NCBI RefSeq assembly: GCF_022605165.1
Contig: NC_063071.1
Span: 558,001 to 622,000, forward strand
Reading direction: 5' to 3'
Source: Purpureocillium takamizusanense
Taxonomy: Eukaryota > Ascomycota > Sordariomycetes > Hypocreales > Ophiocordycipitaceae
Length of the DNA: 64,000 bases
Shown here in pieces: positions 33,324 through 43,802 of the stretch. Position numbers and translations under genes: made by a program. The stretch's first letter is position 1. Every line of letters begins with the position of its first letter. The notes beneath the pieces are model-generated. The model saw only the letters and a program-made list of their open reading frames with translations, did not search any database and was not told the origin of the DNA.

Positions 33324-34871
33324 GTTGAACTCGGGTGATCGGTGTTACGTGGAAAAAGAATTAGATGTCTAAAAGAACCTGTGTGCTTTGTGGTGATCAA
33401 AATCGATGAAGTCTGGTGTGAATCGAGGTGAGAGATGGAGAACGAAGCAAGCTTCAATGTGGAATACAGAGGAGAAGAAGATGACGTTTAACAATGTCGG
33501 GACTGTTACTCTTAATTTATAGTTCCCAAGTCCTTTCAACCTCAACTGTGACTTTGAGGCATCGTTGTTCAGTGGCTTCCGAGCGAACGTGAAAGACTGC
33601 TGCCGGAAGTAAAGCAAGGTTCCGCGCGTGTACGTGATGATGCAGCTGTTTACATACCGATGCGCGAGCGGTACGCCAAGTCTTTGATAAACCATTGTGG
33701 CACAGCACGGGTGATTGAATCTTTGGCGGTTCAGTGATGCCTTAGGTTCATGTTCGGTGAGACGGCGACAGAACATGAGGCGAAGCATAGAGAAGAGACA
33801 AAGGGCGTATAGGCAGGGCGCACTTGGATTCCGACAGAACCTGAAGCGATTGGACGGCGGGAAAGAACAAAGGGCGTCAGTCCATGGGCAGGGTGATGTG
33901 CGTATAGGTTGCTTCATTACATGTACGAATATGCAGTGATGAGGTTGTTGGGCGGCTGGATCCAAAAGTGAAAGCAGTCCATAGCGAATTTCTTTATATT
34001 GTCAAGAAGGCCTACATTGCACTGATGGCGAGCGGTGAACAGAATCGACTTTGGACATTGAGCACCTTTGCCTTTGTTGACACGATGGCAGTTTATGTTG
34101 TCACGACAGTGGCAAATTGAACGTCCCTTGTGAGGCCTCGCCAGCAATAGAAAAGGAGAGACAAGCAGGACGGGGCTCACAGTATGGTTGATGCGATCCA
34201 GCAGTCGTTCTATGCGTGGTGTTTAATAATGTTTTCAAACCCTATCTAATCTAGTGCAGGAGGTGCTCGCTACATGTATGAATCTCCAGTCCCCTGCTTG
34301 GTGACTCTATGGATCACCTGACACCCCTCTCGCCGCACCAGAGTAGTTAAACACCCCTGGGCTGCTCAATCGGCGACATGAAAGGAGCGAGCACCTTTGT
34401 GCTTCCAGAGCAGTTGAGGGATCAGTGGTCGCGGTCTACATACATGTAGGTTGTCACGCCATGGACTGAAACGCGGATTGATGGAGCGCGGTCCAGAACC
34501 AGTGATGCCTCACTGATCAATGTGAAACCAGACACGATACAAGATACCTGCATGGAGGATGGCCAACATGAACCTTGAGAAGCTGGCGGGATCACTGTTG
34601 GTCACATCACACTGGGCCCTACATCATCACATCAACAGATGAGACAAATCTTGAAAACGCCCCGCCGCTCAGCCGAAAATATCCAGATATACTGCTACAT
34701 AGTCCAACCAATAGAGTGGCTTTCGACATGGGCAAGGTGACCCGTGCGCCAGCTGAAGAATAAATGCTCGATTGAAAAGTGACCAACATGGAATTTTGCC
34801 CTGCCAGGCGCACCAGTAGCGCCGCAGGGTGCAAACGGAAGACGCTCCCGAGTTCCGCGCAGGGGGGAGGG
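33324..34871. other. Gene-poor region, nothing recognised
   Basis: 1.5 kb. A minus-strand frame at 33369-33965 begins at a TTG and lacks any family feature, so it was not accepted. The region is somewhat richer in A/T than the surrounding coding DNA. Confidence 0.4.
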
Positions 34872-36229
34872 TCAACGTCCCTCCTTGCTCTCCGCATATG
34901 TCGGATAGTCGGTGTAGCCAATCGTCGGGTCCTCGAACGGCCCGTAGAATCGCGACCGATCGTACATGGTGAGCGGCAGGCCGTTGCGCAGCCGGTCCAC
35001 CAGATCCGGATTACTGATAAAGTAACGTCCAAAGAGGAGGCCATCGCACTGGCCGCTCTCCACCTGGCCCCAAGCGTTTGTGTCGTTGAAGCCCCCTGCG
35101 GAGAAGAAGGGCGTGTCGCCCCAGATCTCACGGAACAGGTTGAGATTCACGTTGGGCAAGCCCCACGAGTCGAGGAACTTCTGCTTCTCGGCCTCTGAGA
35201 AGATCTGCTCGTAGCGCGGGACCACGAAGCTCACGTAGGACAATCGGGGGAGGCGGTGCTTGAGCTCTCGGCAGAGGTGGCTCCACGTCTCGACGCGTTG
35301 CTCTCCGCGGGCCTGGTTGAAGAGGCCGAACGGCGTGAGCCGTATCGCCAAGTTGTCTTGGCCGACCGTCTCGGCGAGAGCCTCCATCAACTCGATGACG
35401 AAGGTGCAGCGCTTCTCTGGCGAGCCTCCATACTCGTCGTTGCGCTTGTTCGAGTTGGAGCTCAGGAACTGCTCGGGCAGGTAGCCGTTGCCGCCGTGGA
35501 GCTCGACGCCGTCGAAGCCAACGTCCATGGCCGTCTTGGCCGCATCGCAATAGTCCTGGATGGTCTTTTTGATGTGCCCGACGGTCAGCTCGATGGGCGG
35601 ATGGTCCGCGAGCTTGACCTGCGTCGACGTGTGAGGCGGCGGGTAGGGGTAGCGCTCCTCCGGATCGTCCCACGGGACGCTCGATGGCGCCACGATGGGA
35701 GTGCCCGTCAGGTGCGGGATGTTTGCGCGCCCCGAGTGCCAAAGCTGGGCGTAGATGTATCCGCCCTTTGCGTGGACGGCCTCGACCACTCTTCTCCAGC
35801 CATCGGCCTGCTCAGGGATGAAAATCCCAGGCACACCAGGCATGCCATTGCCCTGGGGGAGGGGAAACGGCACAGACGCCGCCGGAGTCAGTCTTACTCG
35901 GACCTCTTTTAACGACAGGGGGGGTGGTGTGTGTGTGTGCTCGGTGATGTGAATACTACATACGTACGTACCTCGAGAGAAGGGGGCAGGCCTTCGGAGA
36001 TGAGCAGGCCTCCCTCGGTGGTGCGCTGCTCGTAGTATTTGAGCACAATATCATTGGGAATCCAAATGCGGTTGGGGTTCTCTGCCGTCGACTCGGTGCT
36101 CAAGGGCGTGCCACGGTTTCGGGTCAGCGGCGCATGAATGACGCGGTGCTTGAGCTGGATCTTGCCATCGGCGATGGACAGGGGCTGGAACAGCTTGGAG
36201 TCGAGGCCGACGTTGAACTGTTCCCCCAT
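34872..36229 (-). CDS. Old Yellow Enzyme family NAD(P)H:flavin oxidoreductase
   Basis: Two exons, 36229-35972 and 35852-34872 (119-nt intron), encode about 412 residues. It is an FMN-dependent ene-reductase of the OYE family. Motifs in order are KLFQPLSIADGKIQLKHRVIHAPLTRNRG, GLLISEG, GVPGIFIPEQADGWRRV, the active-site strand IYAQLWHSGRAN, VGFDGVELHGGNGYL (substrate His followed by Asn two residues on), NKRNDEYGGS, and FFSAGGF with CDGLLFGRYFISNPDL for FMN phosphate. The His-Gly-Gly-Asn order is standard for fungal OYEs, and the C-terminal TIGYTDYPTY is typical. The physiological substrate is unknown; some fungal homologues act in ergot alkaloid or oxylipin pathways, but no such neighbours are present here. 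The intron contains a GT microsatellite. Confidence 0.93.
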
Positions 36230-36760
36230 GGTGGGCCAAAAAAGAAAAGAAAGAAAGAAAGCGATATGGGTTGGGTTGAGGCGCTTGCGCGGATGTAGAT
36301 GTGCCTGCCGCGAGACGCGAGTGAGTGATGAAGTGCGCGTGCGTGCGCGTGCGACTTTTCCAGATTGACCCCCTTCGAGTGGAGTAGGATGTAACAGCGG
36401 AGGGTCTTCAATACTTGACGTCGGGCGAGAGGATCAAACTTGAACCCGGCAGCGGCATGAATCACCCGGGACTCCAGTCGTCGTGCAGCTGTACGACGCG
36501 AGAAGCTTAGCTATGTGGCAGCCTCGCCTGGTCCTCTTTCTAGATCTGACCAGGTAGTCACTGGGGTATGAACGAAGCAATTTATGTTCGATCCGTAGAG
36601 GCTAACAAGAAACATTAAAGGAGAGAGCAGACAGGGCAGTTATTAGCGAGCTGCTTCGTGCACCGAGGTTTGTTCTAGCAGCACAGCATGGCCATGCATG
36701 TATTTGCCCGCCCCATTTGATCTATCAATCTGGGATGGGCTCATTTTAATGAACAACGGG

Positions 36761-36782
36761 CACCACCACCACCACCACCACC
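36761..36782 (+). repeat. (CAC)7 microsatellite
   Basis: A 22-nt perfect CAC repeat in non-coding DNA. A same-length copy lies 1.05 kb downstream. Confidence 0.9.
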
Positions 36783-37701
36783 AACCCATCATTCACCAGC
36801 AGGACCAGACGGCCCGCGGCGGCACTGAGATGGTAAGAGGTGTGTGGGGTAGGGGAGGGGGGCTTGGGGGGGGGCCGCTCGCATTGATACGCATGTTGGG
36901 CAAAGCAGAGGACAGAAGGGTTGACGTGCGTTTGTTGGCTGCATGGCATGGGCATTTCCGGGGGAGAGAATCACGTCAGTTGACAAGGCCTGTCTGTGTA
37001 ACGATCCAGGGTGTGGGAAGTTTGATGAAACGACAACAAGCACACACGCATTGATGATGTACATGTAGACCTGCTTCCGGCAAGGTACTTTACGACGTGC
37101 AATATGCTGTGGTCTGTTGTGCTGCAGCGGGGTGCTGGGATCGAAACTGCTCATACGCAAGGAGGATACTACATGGGCGACAGGAGAAAAAGAGAGAGAA
37201 AATTGTTTCCCTCGGCTGTCTGGTCTTGAAATTGTGCCATGTGCGGCCGTCGCTTTACTAAACCAAGGGGGAACCCCATTGATAGTCGGCGAACCTGGTT
37301 TTGAGAATGACGCCAAAATGGACGTTAGAGATTTCCGGGTCATGATTGCCTGACGGCCTCGCCTACAATCGCGGTACCGAATATCCATGCCCTTGCCAGT
37401 TCGTGTCAGTAGCTCAATCGACTGGCGATCTTGGGCGAATGTGTTGCTAGACCAGTACTGACGGGCGGGTCGGGTCGCCAAAGACTGGTAAAACTCCACA
37501 TCTGTGTCATCGAGTCGACATCAGGGGGCGCCTTCAAGGGCTTCTTCTGGGGACAGAAAACTTGGCAGGGTGAAAATCTCGCACAGAAAGAGTTGTCAAA
37601 CCGACGGGCTCCACGACATTTGATGACCCTTGCGGACCCGAGGGTGGGTAATCCACCGAGGCAACGGCACCTGGGCCGGCCGGGTCTGGCAGGCAACACT
37701 G

Positions 37702-37745
37702 CATCCATCCATCCATCCAATCCATCTAAATAATCCATCCATCCA
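37702..37745 (+). repeat. Imperfect ATCC tetranucleotide repeat
   Basis: CATC/ATCC units are repeated about nine times with small interruptions. Confidence 0.85.
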
Positions 37746-37835
37746 CTGGGCTGGGACTTGACAACGGTCTGAGGCAGCCGTTCGGGGCGCGGCGGGGCGT
37801 ACCGCCGTTGGATGCGCGCTTTGCGGGATCAGAGT

Positions 37836-37857
37836 CACCACCACCACCACCACCACC
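37836..37857 (+). repeat. (CAC)7 microsatellite, second copy
   Basis: A 22-nt perfect CAC repeat, the same length as the tract at 36761. The flanks differ, so it is not a duplicated segment. Confidence 0.9.
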
Positions 37858-38182
37858 TCGTCCCCGTCCTCCTCCTGGCGATCTCCCCAAACACGCATAT
37901 ATACGACTACTACCGGGGGTTCTGTTGGTCGCGGGAAATGCGGGAAGCCCAGAAAAGGGTGCGGGAGGGGGTGTCGGCCGCACGTCATGTTGCACGGACA
38001 ACCTGGGCAGGACCCGCTGGCCCGCCGCGCGATGGGGTGGAGTTGCAAGCCTCCAGTCTGTGCATGAAGTACATGCATGCATGTTGGTGGCGGGACTCGC
38101 CGGCAATTCCCCCACTTGGGACGGCGACAAGATATTGTACGGGCGATGCGGCGGCGGCAGCGGCGGGAAGTGACCGCAGGAA

Positions 38183-38214
38183 TCTCTCTCACTCTCACTC
38201 TCTCTCTCTCTCTC
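38183..38214 (+). repeat. CT-dinucleotide tract
   Basis: TCTCTC blocks interrupted by CA steps. Pyrimidine tracts of this kind are common in fungal promoters. Confidence 0.8.
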
Positions 38215-38611
38215 GCTCTGGACATGAGGACGTGCTGCCCCGTGGTCCTTATCCGGCGCCTGGCATTAGTGCTGCTGACGGTTTCGTTGTCTTGGAAAGG
38301 GGCGTGCCGAGAGAAGCAAGAGGGCCTGTGGTATAGAGTTCATGATGCCGGTCATTAGTTTCCATGTCGGTACATGCCGCCGGCTGGATGCTGCATCATG
38401 TACATACGGGGCGGGCTCCAACCGCCCACCCGCTTCCACGTTCAGGACGAGGTACTACTACTGCTATTCCAGATGCTCTCTCGTGGCGACTGTCGCACGG
38501 CATATCTATACTGCAGGTCTGGTAGTTGCCGCGCTCCGCTCTCACTTCATGTTGACAGGACATGCACGTGCAGTGATACTACCGTACATCAATGGCCAAC
38601 ATGGACGGTCC

Positions 38612-38624
38612 TATATATATATAT
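38612..38624 (+). repeat. (TA)6 repeat
   Basis: A short perfect TA run. It could serve as a TATA element, but no gene start follows within a sensible distance. Confidence 0.7.
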
Positions 38625-39417
38625 GTAAACCATTCTGCCCGTTGGGCACGCGCTGATGATCATCCGTGGGTGCAAAGGGCCGCATGCACCAGACCAGACG
38701 CCAGGCCAGGCGCGAGTGGACCGCCACCCAGACCCAACGCCGGAAACCGACGATCCCAGCCCGTCCGGCTGGGATCACAGCCCTTTGCCCGTGGGGTTCC
38801 CGGGCTCCCCGTCCCCTGTTCGTGTGCGTGCGTGCGTATCTGTGTGTATCTGGTGTGCCGCTGGCGGATCAAATCGAATATGATATATCGGCCCGCCCCT
38901 CCCAGTTGACGTTGCTTTGAGCCCTGATTGCGCCTCTTATTCGTCCTCAAATGGTCTGCTGCCAGGGGACGGCACGGCACTGCCTCTTGCGAGAACCGAT
39001 TCGCCAGCGATTCTTTGGGCCTACACCACCGTGCGTGTCTCGGATCAGACGTTGTGCCTGACAGTCGACCGCCGCGGGTGGTGCGCAACGCACTTGGTCG
39101 ACTCTCTTCAGCCGTGCCAGGGCTCTTAGTCGAAACCTGTCTGGACTCTCGTCGCTCGGATTATAAGTTTCGAGCGTTGGACTGGACTGGACCCTTTCTC
39201 TGTGTCACATCGCCTGCCAATATCGAGTGAGGCCTACGGTTGTGCACATAGAGACGGCGTGCACTGACCCACAGGAGCGACGACGACATATGACGGCTGA
39301 GCCTCCGCCTCTCGAGCTCTAGGTCCTTGCGGTCTATTAGGGCCAGAACAAACAGAATATCCTGTAACCCGACGACTAAAGAGAAAAGGGACGACAACGA
39401 CGAGTCTTGGCAAAACC

Positions 39418-41017
39418 ATGTCTGCTTCCTACCCGGGCGCCCTGCCGCCGCCACCTGGCGTCACGGCGGACCTCGATCACCCCCAAGATGTCCTGAAAAC
39501 ATGCCACTACGTCACGCAGGCGCTCACCCTCGTGTTCGTGACGGTATTTGTCGGCCTGCGAGTATACGCCAAGCGAAAGGTGCTGGTCAGCTCGCTGACC
39601 ATGGACGACTGTAAGTCGCCACCCCCTTTACATTGGGGGTCAACGTACACGTGCAGTCGGGACATGGACGTTGTAACACGAATGGCACGACTAGACATCC
39701 GCTGACCACGTACAATAGATGCCATTTACTCTGCATATGTACGAGCGACGCACACGGCGACTTGTCCGGGGCTGGGTTGGACTCGGCACTGACGATTTTC
39801 AAACAGGTGTTTATGATCGGCTATTGCATATGCGCCTTCTTCAGTACGCTGCTGGCCCTCGATATTGGCGAAAGATTCAACAAGCGGACATGGCTGACTC
39901 GAATCTGTAGTGGGTTCTCACGGCGGTGGCCTTAACCAGTGGGACGTGAGCGTTACCCAGATTCAACCATACCTCAAGGTAAGTCAGTCTCTGGAAACAA
40001 CATACACCAAGAGTCGGAACGTATGCAGCAAATGTATGCGGAATTCTAACTGTCCTGAACAACGTTTGGTTCTCCGACAGTCATGCTACGCGGCCACCCT
40101 CTTCTACGCGCCCATGGCCTTCACCGTCAAGCTGGCCCTGCTGGTCATGATCGTGCGCGTCTTCGGCAGCGTGCACCGCAAGACGCTCATCGGCATGTAC
40201 GTGCTCATCGCCATCATCGTGGCCTACTACGTGTCGGGCTTCTTCATCAAGGTCTTCATCTGCTGGCCCATCTCGGCGTACTGGCACGGCGAGAGCGACA
40301 AGTGCATGAACCAGAGCGCCATCATCACCGCCGACGCCATCATCTCCGTCATCAGCGACCTCACCATCCTGCTGCTCCCCACGCCGCTCACCTGGTCCCT
40401 GCAGCTGCCCCGGCGGAAGCGCGTCCGCGTCGCCGGCCTGCTGTGCGCGGGCGGCATCGCCACGGCGTTTAGCATCTACCGCCTGGCGCTCATCATCACG
40501 GACAAGGCGAACCCGAACATGACCATTGTCTTTACCAAGGTCGTCCTGTCGGGGTAAGTCCCATCCACATCATACACGAATGACCTCGAAATGAAACACT
40601 CGGATTTCTTCATTCCACATGGTCCTTAACTGTACACTGACGTACGAGAACAAAAAAAGCAACGCCGAGGTGGGCATCGGCCTGATATGCGCCTGTCTGC
40701 CCGCCGTAAACGCCCTTTTCGTCCGCGCCAACCGCGGCTCCTCGTATCTGGCCCAGCAGAGCGACAACAGCGATTCCCGCCGCGGCGGTGGCGGTGGCGG
40801 CGGCGGGGGCGGTCAGATCGTGCTCACGCGATCCTTCCAGGTCGACCGCACCCAGGACGGCAAGAAGGTCTTCGAGCTCGAACTCGAGGCGGGCGGTGGT
40901 TGCGGCGACGAAGCCGGTCTCGTGGCGGCCGGCCAGCAGCCCTCCGTGCTCAACAAGCAGTCGTCACATACCCCGAGCCAGCCGCCGAGCTTGCGATCAG
41001 ACGAGACATGCTGTTGA
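39418..41017 (+). CDS. Fungal rhodopsin-type seven-helix membrane protein (SAT4/Pth11-related)
   Basis: Six exons, 39418-39610, 39719-39738, 39807-39843, 39911-39978, 40081-40553 and 40660-41017, encode about 382 residues. Helices include TLVFVTVFVGLRVYAK, a spliced helix through YVFMIGYCICAFF, LFYAPMAFTVKLALLVMIVRVF, LIAIIVAYYVSGFFIKVFICW, and AIISVISDLTILLLPTPLTW followed by LPRRKRVRVAGLLCAGG and the last helix IGLICACLPAVNALF. SLTMDDY after helix 1, GLNQWDV in the loop and the Cys-rich third helix region are the marks of the fungal rhodopsin domain (PF20684-like). Members are orphan receptors or scaffolds at the plasma membrane. The cytosolic tail has a run of ten glycines. Exons 2-4 are only 20, 37 and 68 nt and were placed by frame and family fit. 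Confidence 0.83.
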
Positions 41018-41572
41018 ACACACACACAAAATACGATGAAAACGGGTTTTGTTTGCTTTTCGGACACTCTCCGAACTACATGTATTCCTAGCGGCGAGGT
41101 GCAGAAACGACGTCCGCAAGCCTGAGACCAGACAAGGTTACCCCTGGTCTGTCTTTTTTTTTCTTTTTTTTCTGGGCTGCTTCTTGCAGATTATTACCAC
41201 CTGCAGCGGACGGGAGTACTACTACTGCTGCATTGCATGTCTTCACCCACCCCTTCGCAACAAGTGCAGGTGAAACCTACATGTGCTCGACGGCTGGGGC
41301 GTGGGGGTGGATTGACGGCTTCATGCGCATTGTTTCACCAGTCGACAGGATCTCGGACGAGAGCCAAGGACAGGATTGGTGCACGGACACGCGGGCGGGC
41401 ATGACTGGAACATTATAGATCGTGTCTTGTAGACAATGTAACAACATCTGAGCTCCAGCAGAGACACCAAAACGGTTTTCTGTCTCTCTCTCTCGATTGG
41501 GATCTGCAGCGTGTGTATGAGTCCGCTCGCTCTTCTCATCTTTCTAGGTCACGTACATTATGTACATGTAGT
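41018..41572. other. Convergent 3' region
   Basis: 555 nt between the receptor (+) and AAA ATPase (-) stops. It contains T-rich and CT-rich runs. No gene was recognised. Confidence 0.45.
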
Positions 41573-43802
41573 CTACACTGAGTGTCCCTCGACACGCAAA
41601 ACGATGCGCAGGTGCTTAAAGGACAGCTTCTCCTCCCTATGACAGGCCAGCAGGTTCGCCGCCTTGAGGACGTTCTTGATGACGCGCCCGTTGAGCTCCA
41701 GCCCGCTCAGCAGCTCAACCTCCTGGGGCGTCACGTCGTGGGCGTCGGCGCCGCGGAGGGTGGCGTCGACGAGGCTGACCGTGCGGGCCAGGAAGGAGCG
41801 CCAGACGGCCGCGCGAGCCGCCGGGTCGAGGTCCGGGTACTCGAGGGAGACGTGGATGCGGCTCCGGAAGGCGGGGTCCATGTTCTTGACGCGGTTGGTG
41901 GTGAGGAACAGGATGCCCTCGTAGTACTCGAGGGTGCGGAGGAAGATGGCGACGATGCGGTTGCGCTCCATGTCCTGCGGGGTGCGCTCCTCGAGGAAGA
42001 CGTCGCACTCGTCGAGCAGCAGCACGGCGTTCCAGTCGGCCACCATGTCGAGGATCTTGCGCAGGTTGGCCTCGACGTCGTAGGCCGAGCTGCCTAGGTC
42101 GCCGGCGCTCATGGCGTAGAGGGGCACGCGCATCTCCTCGGCCACGGACTCGGCCGTCAGCGTCTTGCCTATGCCCGGCCCGCCCGACAGCAGCATGATG
42201 ATGCCCTTGCCCTTGCCCGAGATGATGTCGTCGAAGGCGTCCTTGTACTTGACCTGGCTCTGCGCAAAGGCCAGGATGAGCTCCTTCTTCTCCTCGTCCA
42301 TGACCAGCGAGCTGAAGGCCTGCTCGTTGAACTGCACCTCGCTGACCTGGTCGATGTAGAACTCCATCCACCGCTTGTTCTGCAGCGAGTAGCCTCGCAC
42401 CATGGGGCTGGTGAAGAGCTGCTGCTCTTCGGTCAGGGGCACCCGGTTGGCGAGTTGCGCCTCGTCGTCGCCGCCGTCGAGATCGGAGTCGTAGTCGCTG
42501 CCCACCGTCGAGGAGCTGTAGCGCCGAGAGCGTCCGCCGTCGGTCCCCTTGTGGAGGGCGCTCAGGTAGAGCGCGTGGTCGTAGTTTTCCTTCTCCCAAT
42601 TCGCGCCGTCGACCACGATGCGCGACTGCACCGTCTCCCAGCGCGTCTTGTTGGACTCGGGGTGCCAGATGGCTGAGCCCTTGTACGAGCGGTAGCAGTA
42701 GCCCGCGAGGCTGTCAAACTTGCGGCCGCGCTCGACGAGCATGGCCTTCATCGACTCGGCCTGGGGGTGGTACTGCAGCGGGTAGCTGGGCAGGTCGGAG
42801 AAGGGCATGGTGCCGGGGAACTGCGGGATCTGCATGTCGAGGCTGGCCCAGCCCATCTTGACTCCGTCCCAGTCGATGACCTGGCATCGCAGGGCGTAGA
42901 CCTTGCCGCAGTTTGTCTGCGCGTAGTGGCCGCGCTTGAACCTGGCCGCCACGGGCTTGCCGTTCTTGTATCCGAATACGGTGCATTCGGGCGGGAAGAG
43001 CGTCCAGGCATGCTCCCAGGCCACGGCCTTGTTCTTGAAGTAGTCCTCGCGCAGCTGGATGACGTCGCCGAGCTCCTCCTGCATGATCTCGTAGAGGAGG
43101 TCAATGTGCTCCTTGGCCGGCTCCTCGAGCGTCGGGTCGTTCCGAGCAGCCTGGAAGCGGTCCCAGCGGTGGACGAAGCACTCGAAGGGGGCCGCAAGCT
43201 TGAGACGCGACAGGTTGGTGAGGATTCCGGGGTAGTTGTGCAAAACGTCGTCCAAGATGGACCTCAGGTAGGGCGATTGGACGATGATGCTATCGATGAC
43301 AAGAGGCTTGCGCGAGTCTGCGTCTTCCGGCTTTTCTGTTCATCTTGTCAGCGAGCTATCAATCCGTTGGCGCCCCGAGGCGGGACGAAACATGAATGGC
43401 GGACTCACGCTTGCGGACAATGATGGCGTACTTCTCCGTCTCCTCGTTCTCCGCGGCCTCTTCCAGGTCGTCGGGCTTCTTTTCCGTCCAGGACCTATTA
43501 CCGTGCTTGTCGAACTTGGCGTAGAGGTCCTTGCTCTGCGCAACGAGGCCCACCATCTGCTTCTTGTCGCTCTCTGCAGTGGTGGTGGTGGTGCCGTCAG
43601 CGGTGTCTGCAGCACGAATATGACTCCCGTTGCCAGTCGTACCTTGATCAGCGTCTGATCTGGATTCAGATGATCCGTCTTCAGCTTTGTCCTCTCCGGC
43701 TTTGTCGTCACCGGCGACGGACGCCGTCTCGACCGGCGTGACGACCACGACCGAGGTGGACTCGTCATCGCTCTTCCGAGCGTGATCCGCGGTGTCGGAC
43801 AT
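41573..43802 (-). CDS. AAA+ family ATPase (fungal, DUF7025-type N-terminal region)
   Basis: Two exons, 43802-43409 and 43335-41573 (73-nt intron), encode about 718 residues. The start is the ATG of MSDTADHARKSDDES; the leader frame upstream is open but the first Met fits better. An acidic, disordered N-terminus is followed by the fungal region that precedes AAA modules (YPGILTNLSRLKLAAPFECFVHRWDRF, AVAWEHAWTLFPP, GYCYRSYKGS). The AAA module has Walker A GGPGIGKTLT (Lys522), Walker B AVLLLDECDVFLEER, an arginine-finger region in DPAFRSRIHVSLEYP and a sensor-2-like helix. Such proteins are abundant in filamentous fungi and largely uncharacterised; most are thought to be cytosolic. No transmembrane segment is present, so it is not a Bcs1-type import ATPase. 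Confidence 0.88.

Larger units (their letters stand above)
36230..39417. other. 3.2-kb gene-poor region rich in simple repeats
   Basis: No frame with a family motif was seen on either strand. It contains two (CAC)7 tracts, an ATCC repeat, a CT tract and a short TA repeat (listed separately). The promoter of the receptor gene at 39418 must lie in its right end. Confidence 0.5.

Noticed and set aside
33369..33965. 198-codon minus-strand frame next to the orphan gene
   Set aside because: It begins at TTG, has no motif, and could not be joined to the orphan frame by a sensible splice.
36698..37054. Open frame with a poly-His stretch
   Set aside because: The His run is just the translated (CAC)7 microsatellite and no protein-like sequence surrounds it.
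41715..42599. 294-codon alternative frame within the AAA ATPase
   Set aside because: An Arg/Pro/Gly-rich shadow of the real coding frame, which carries Walker A and B motifs.
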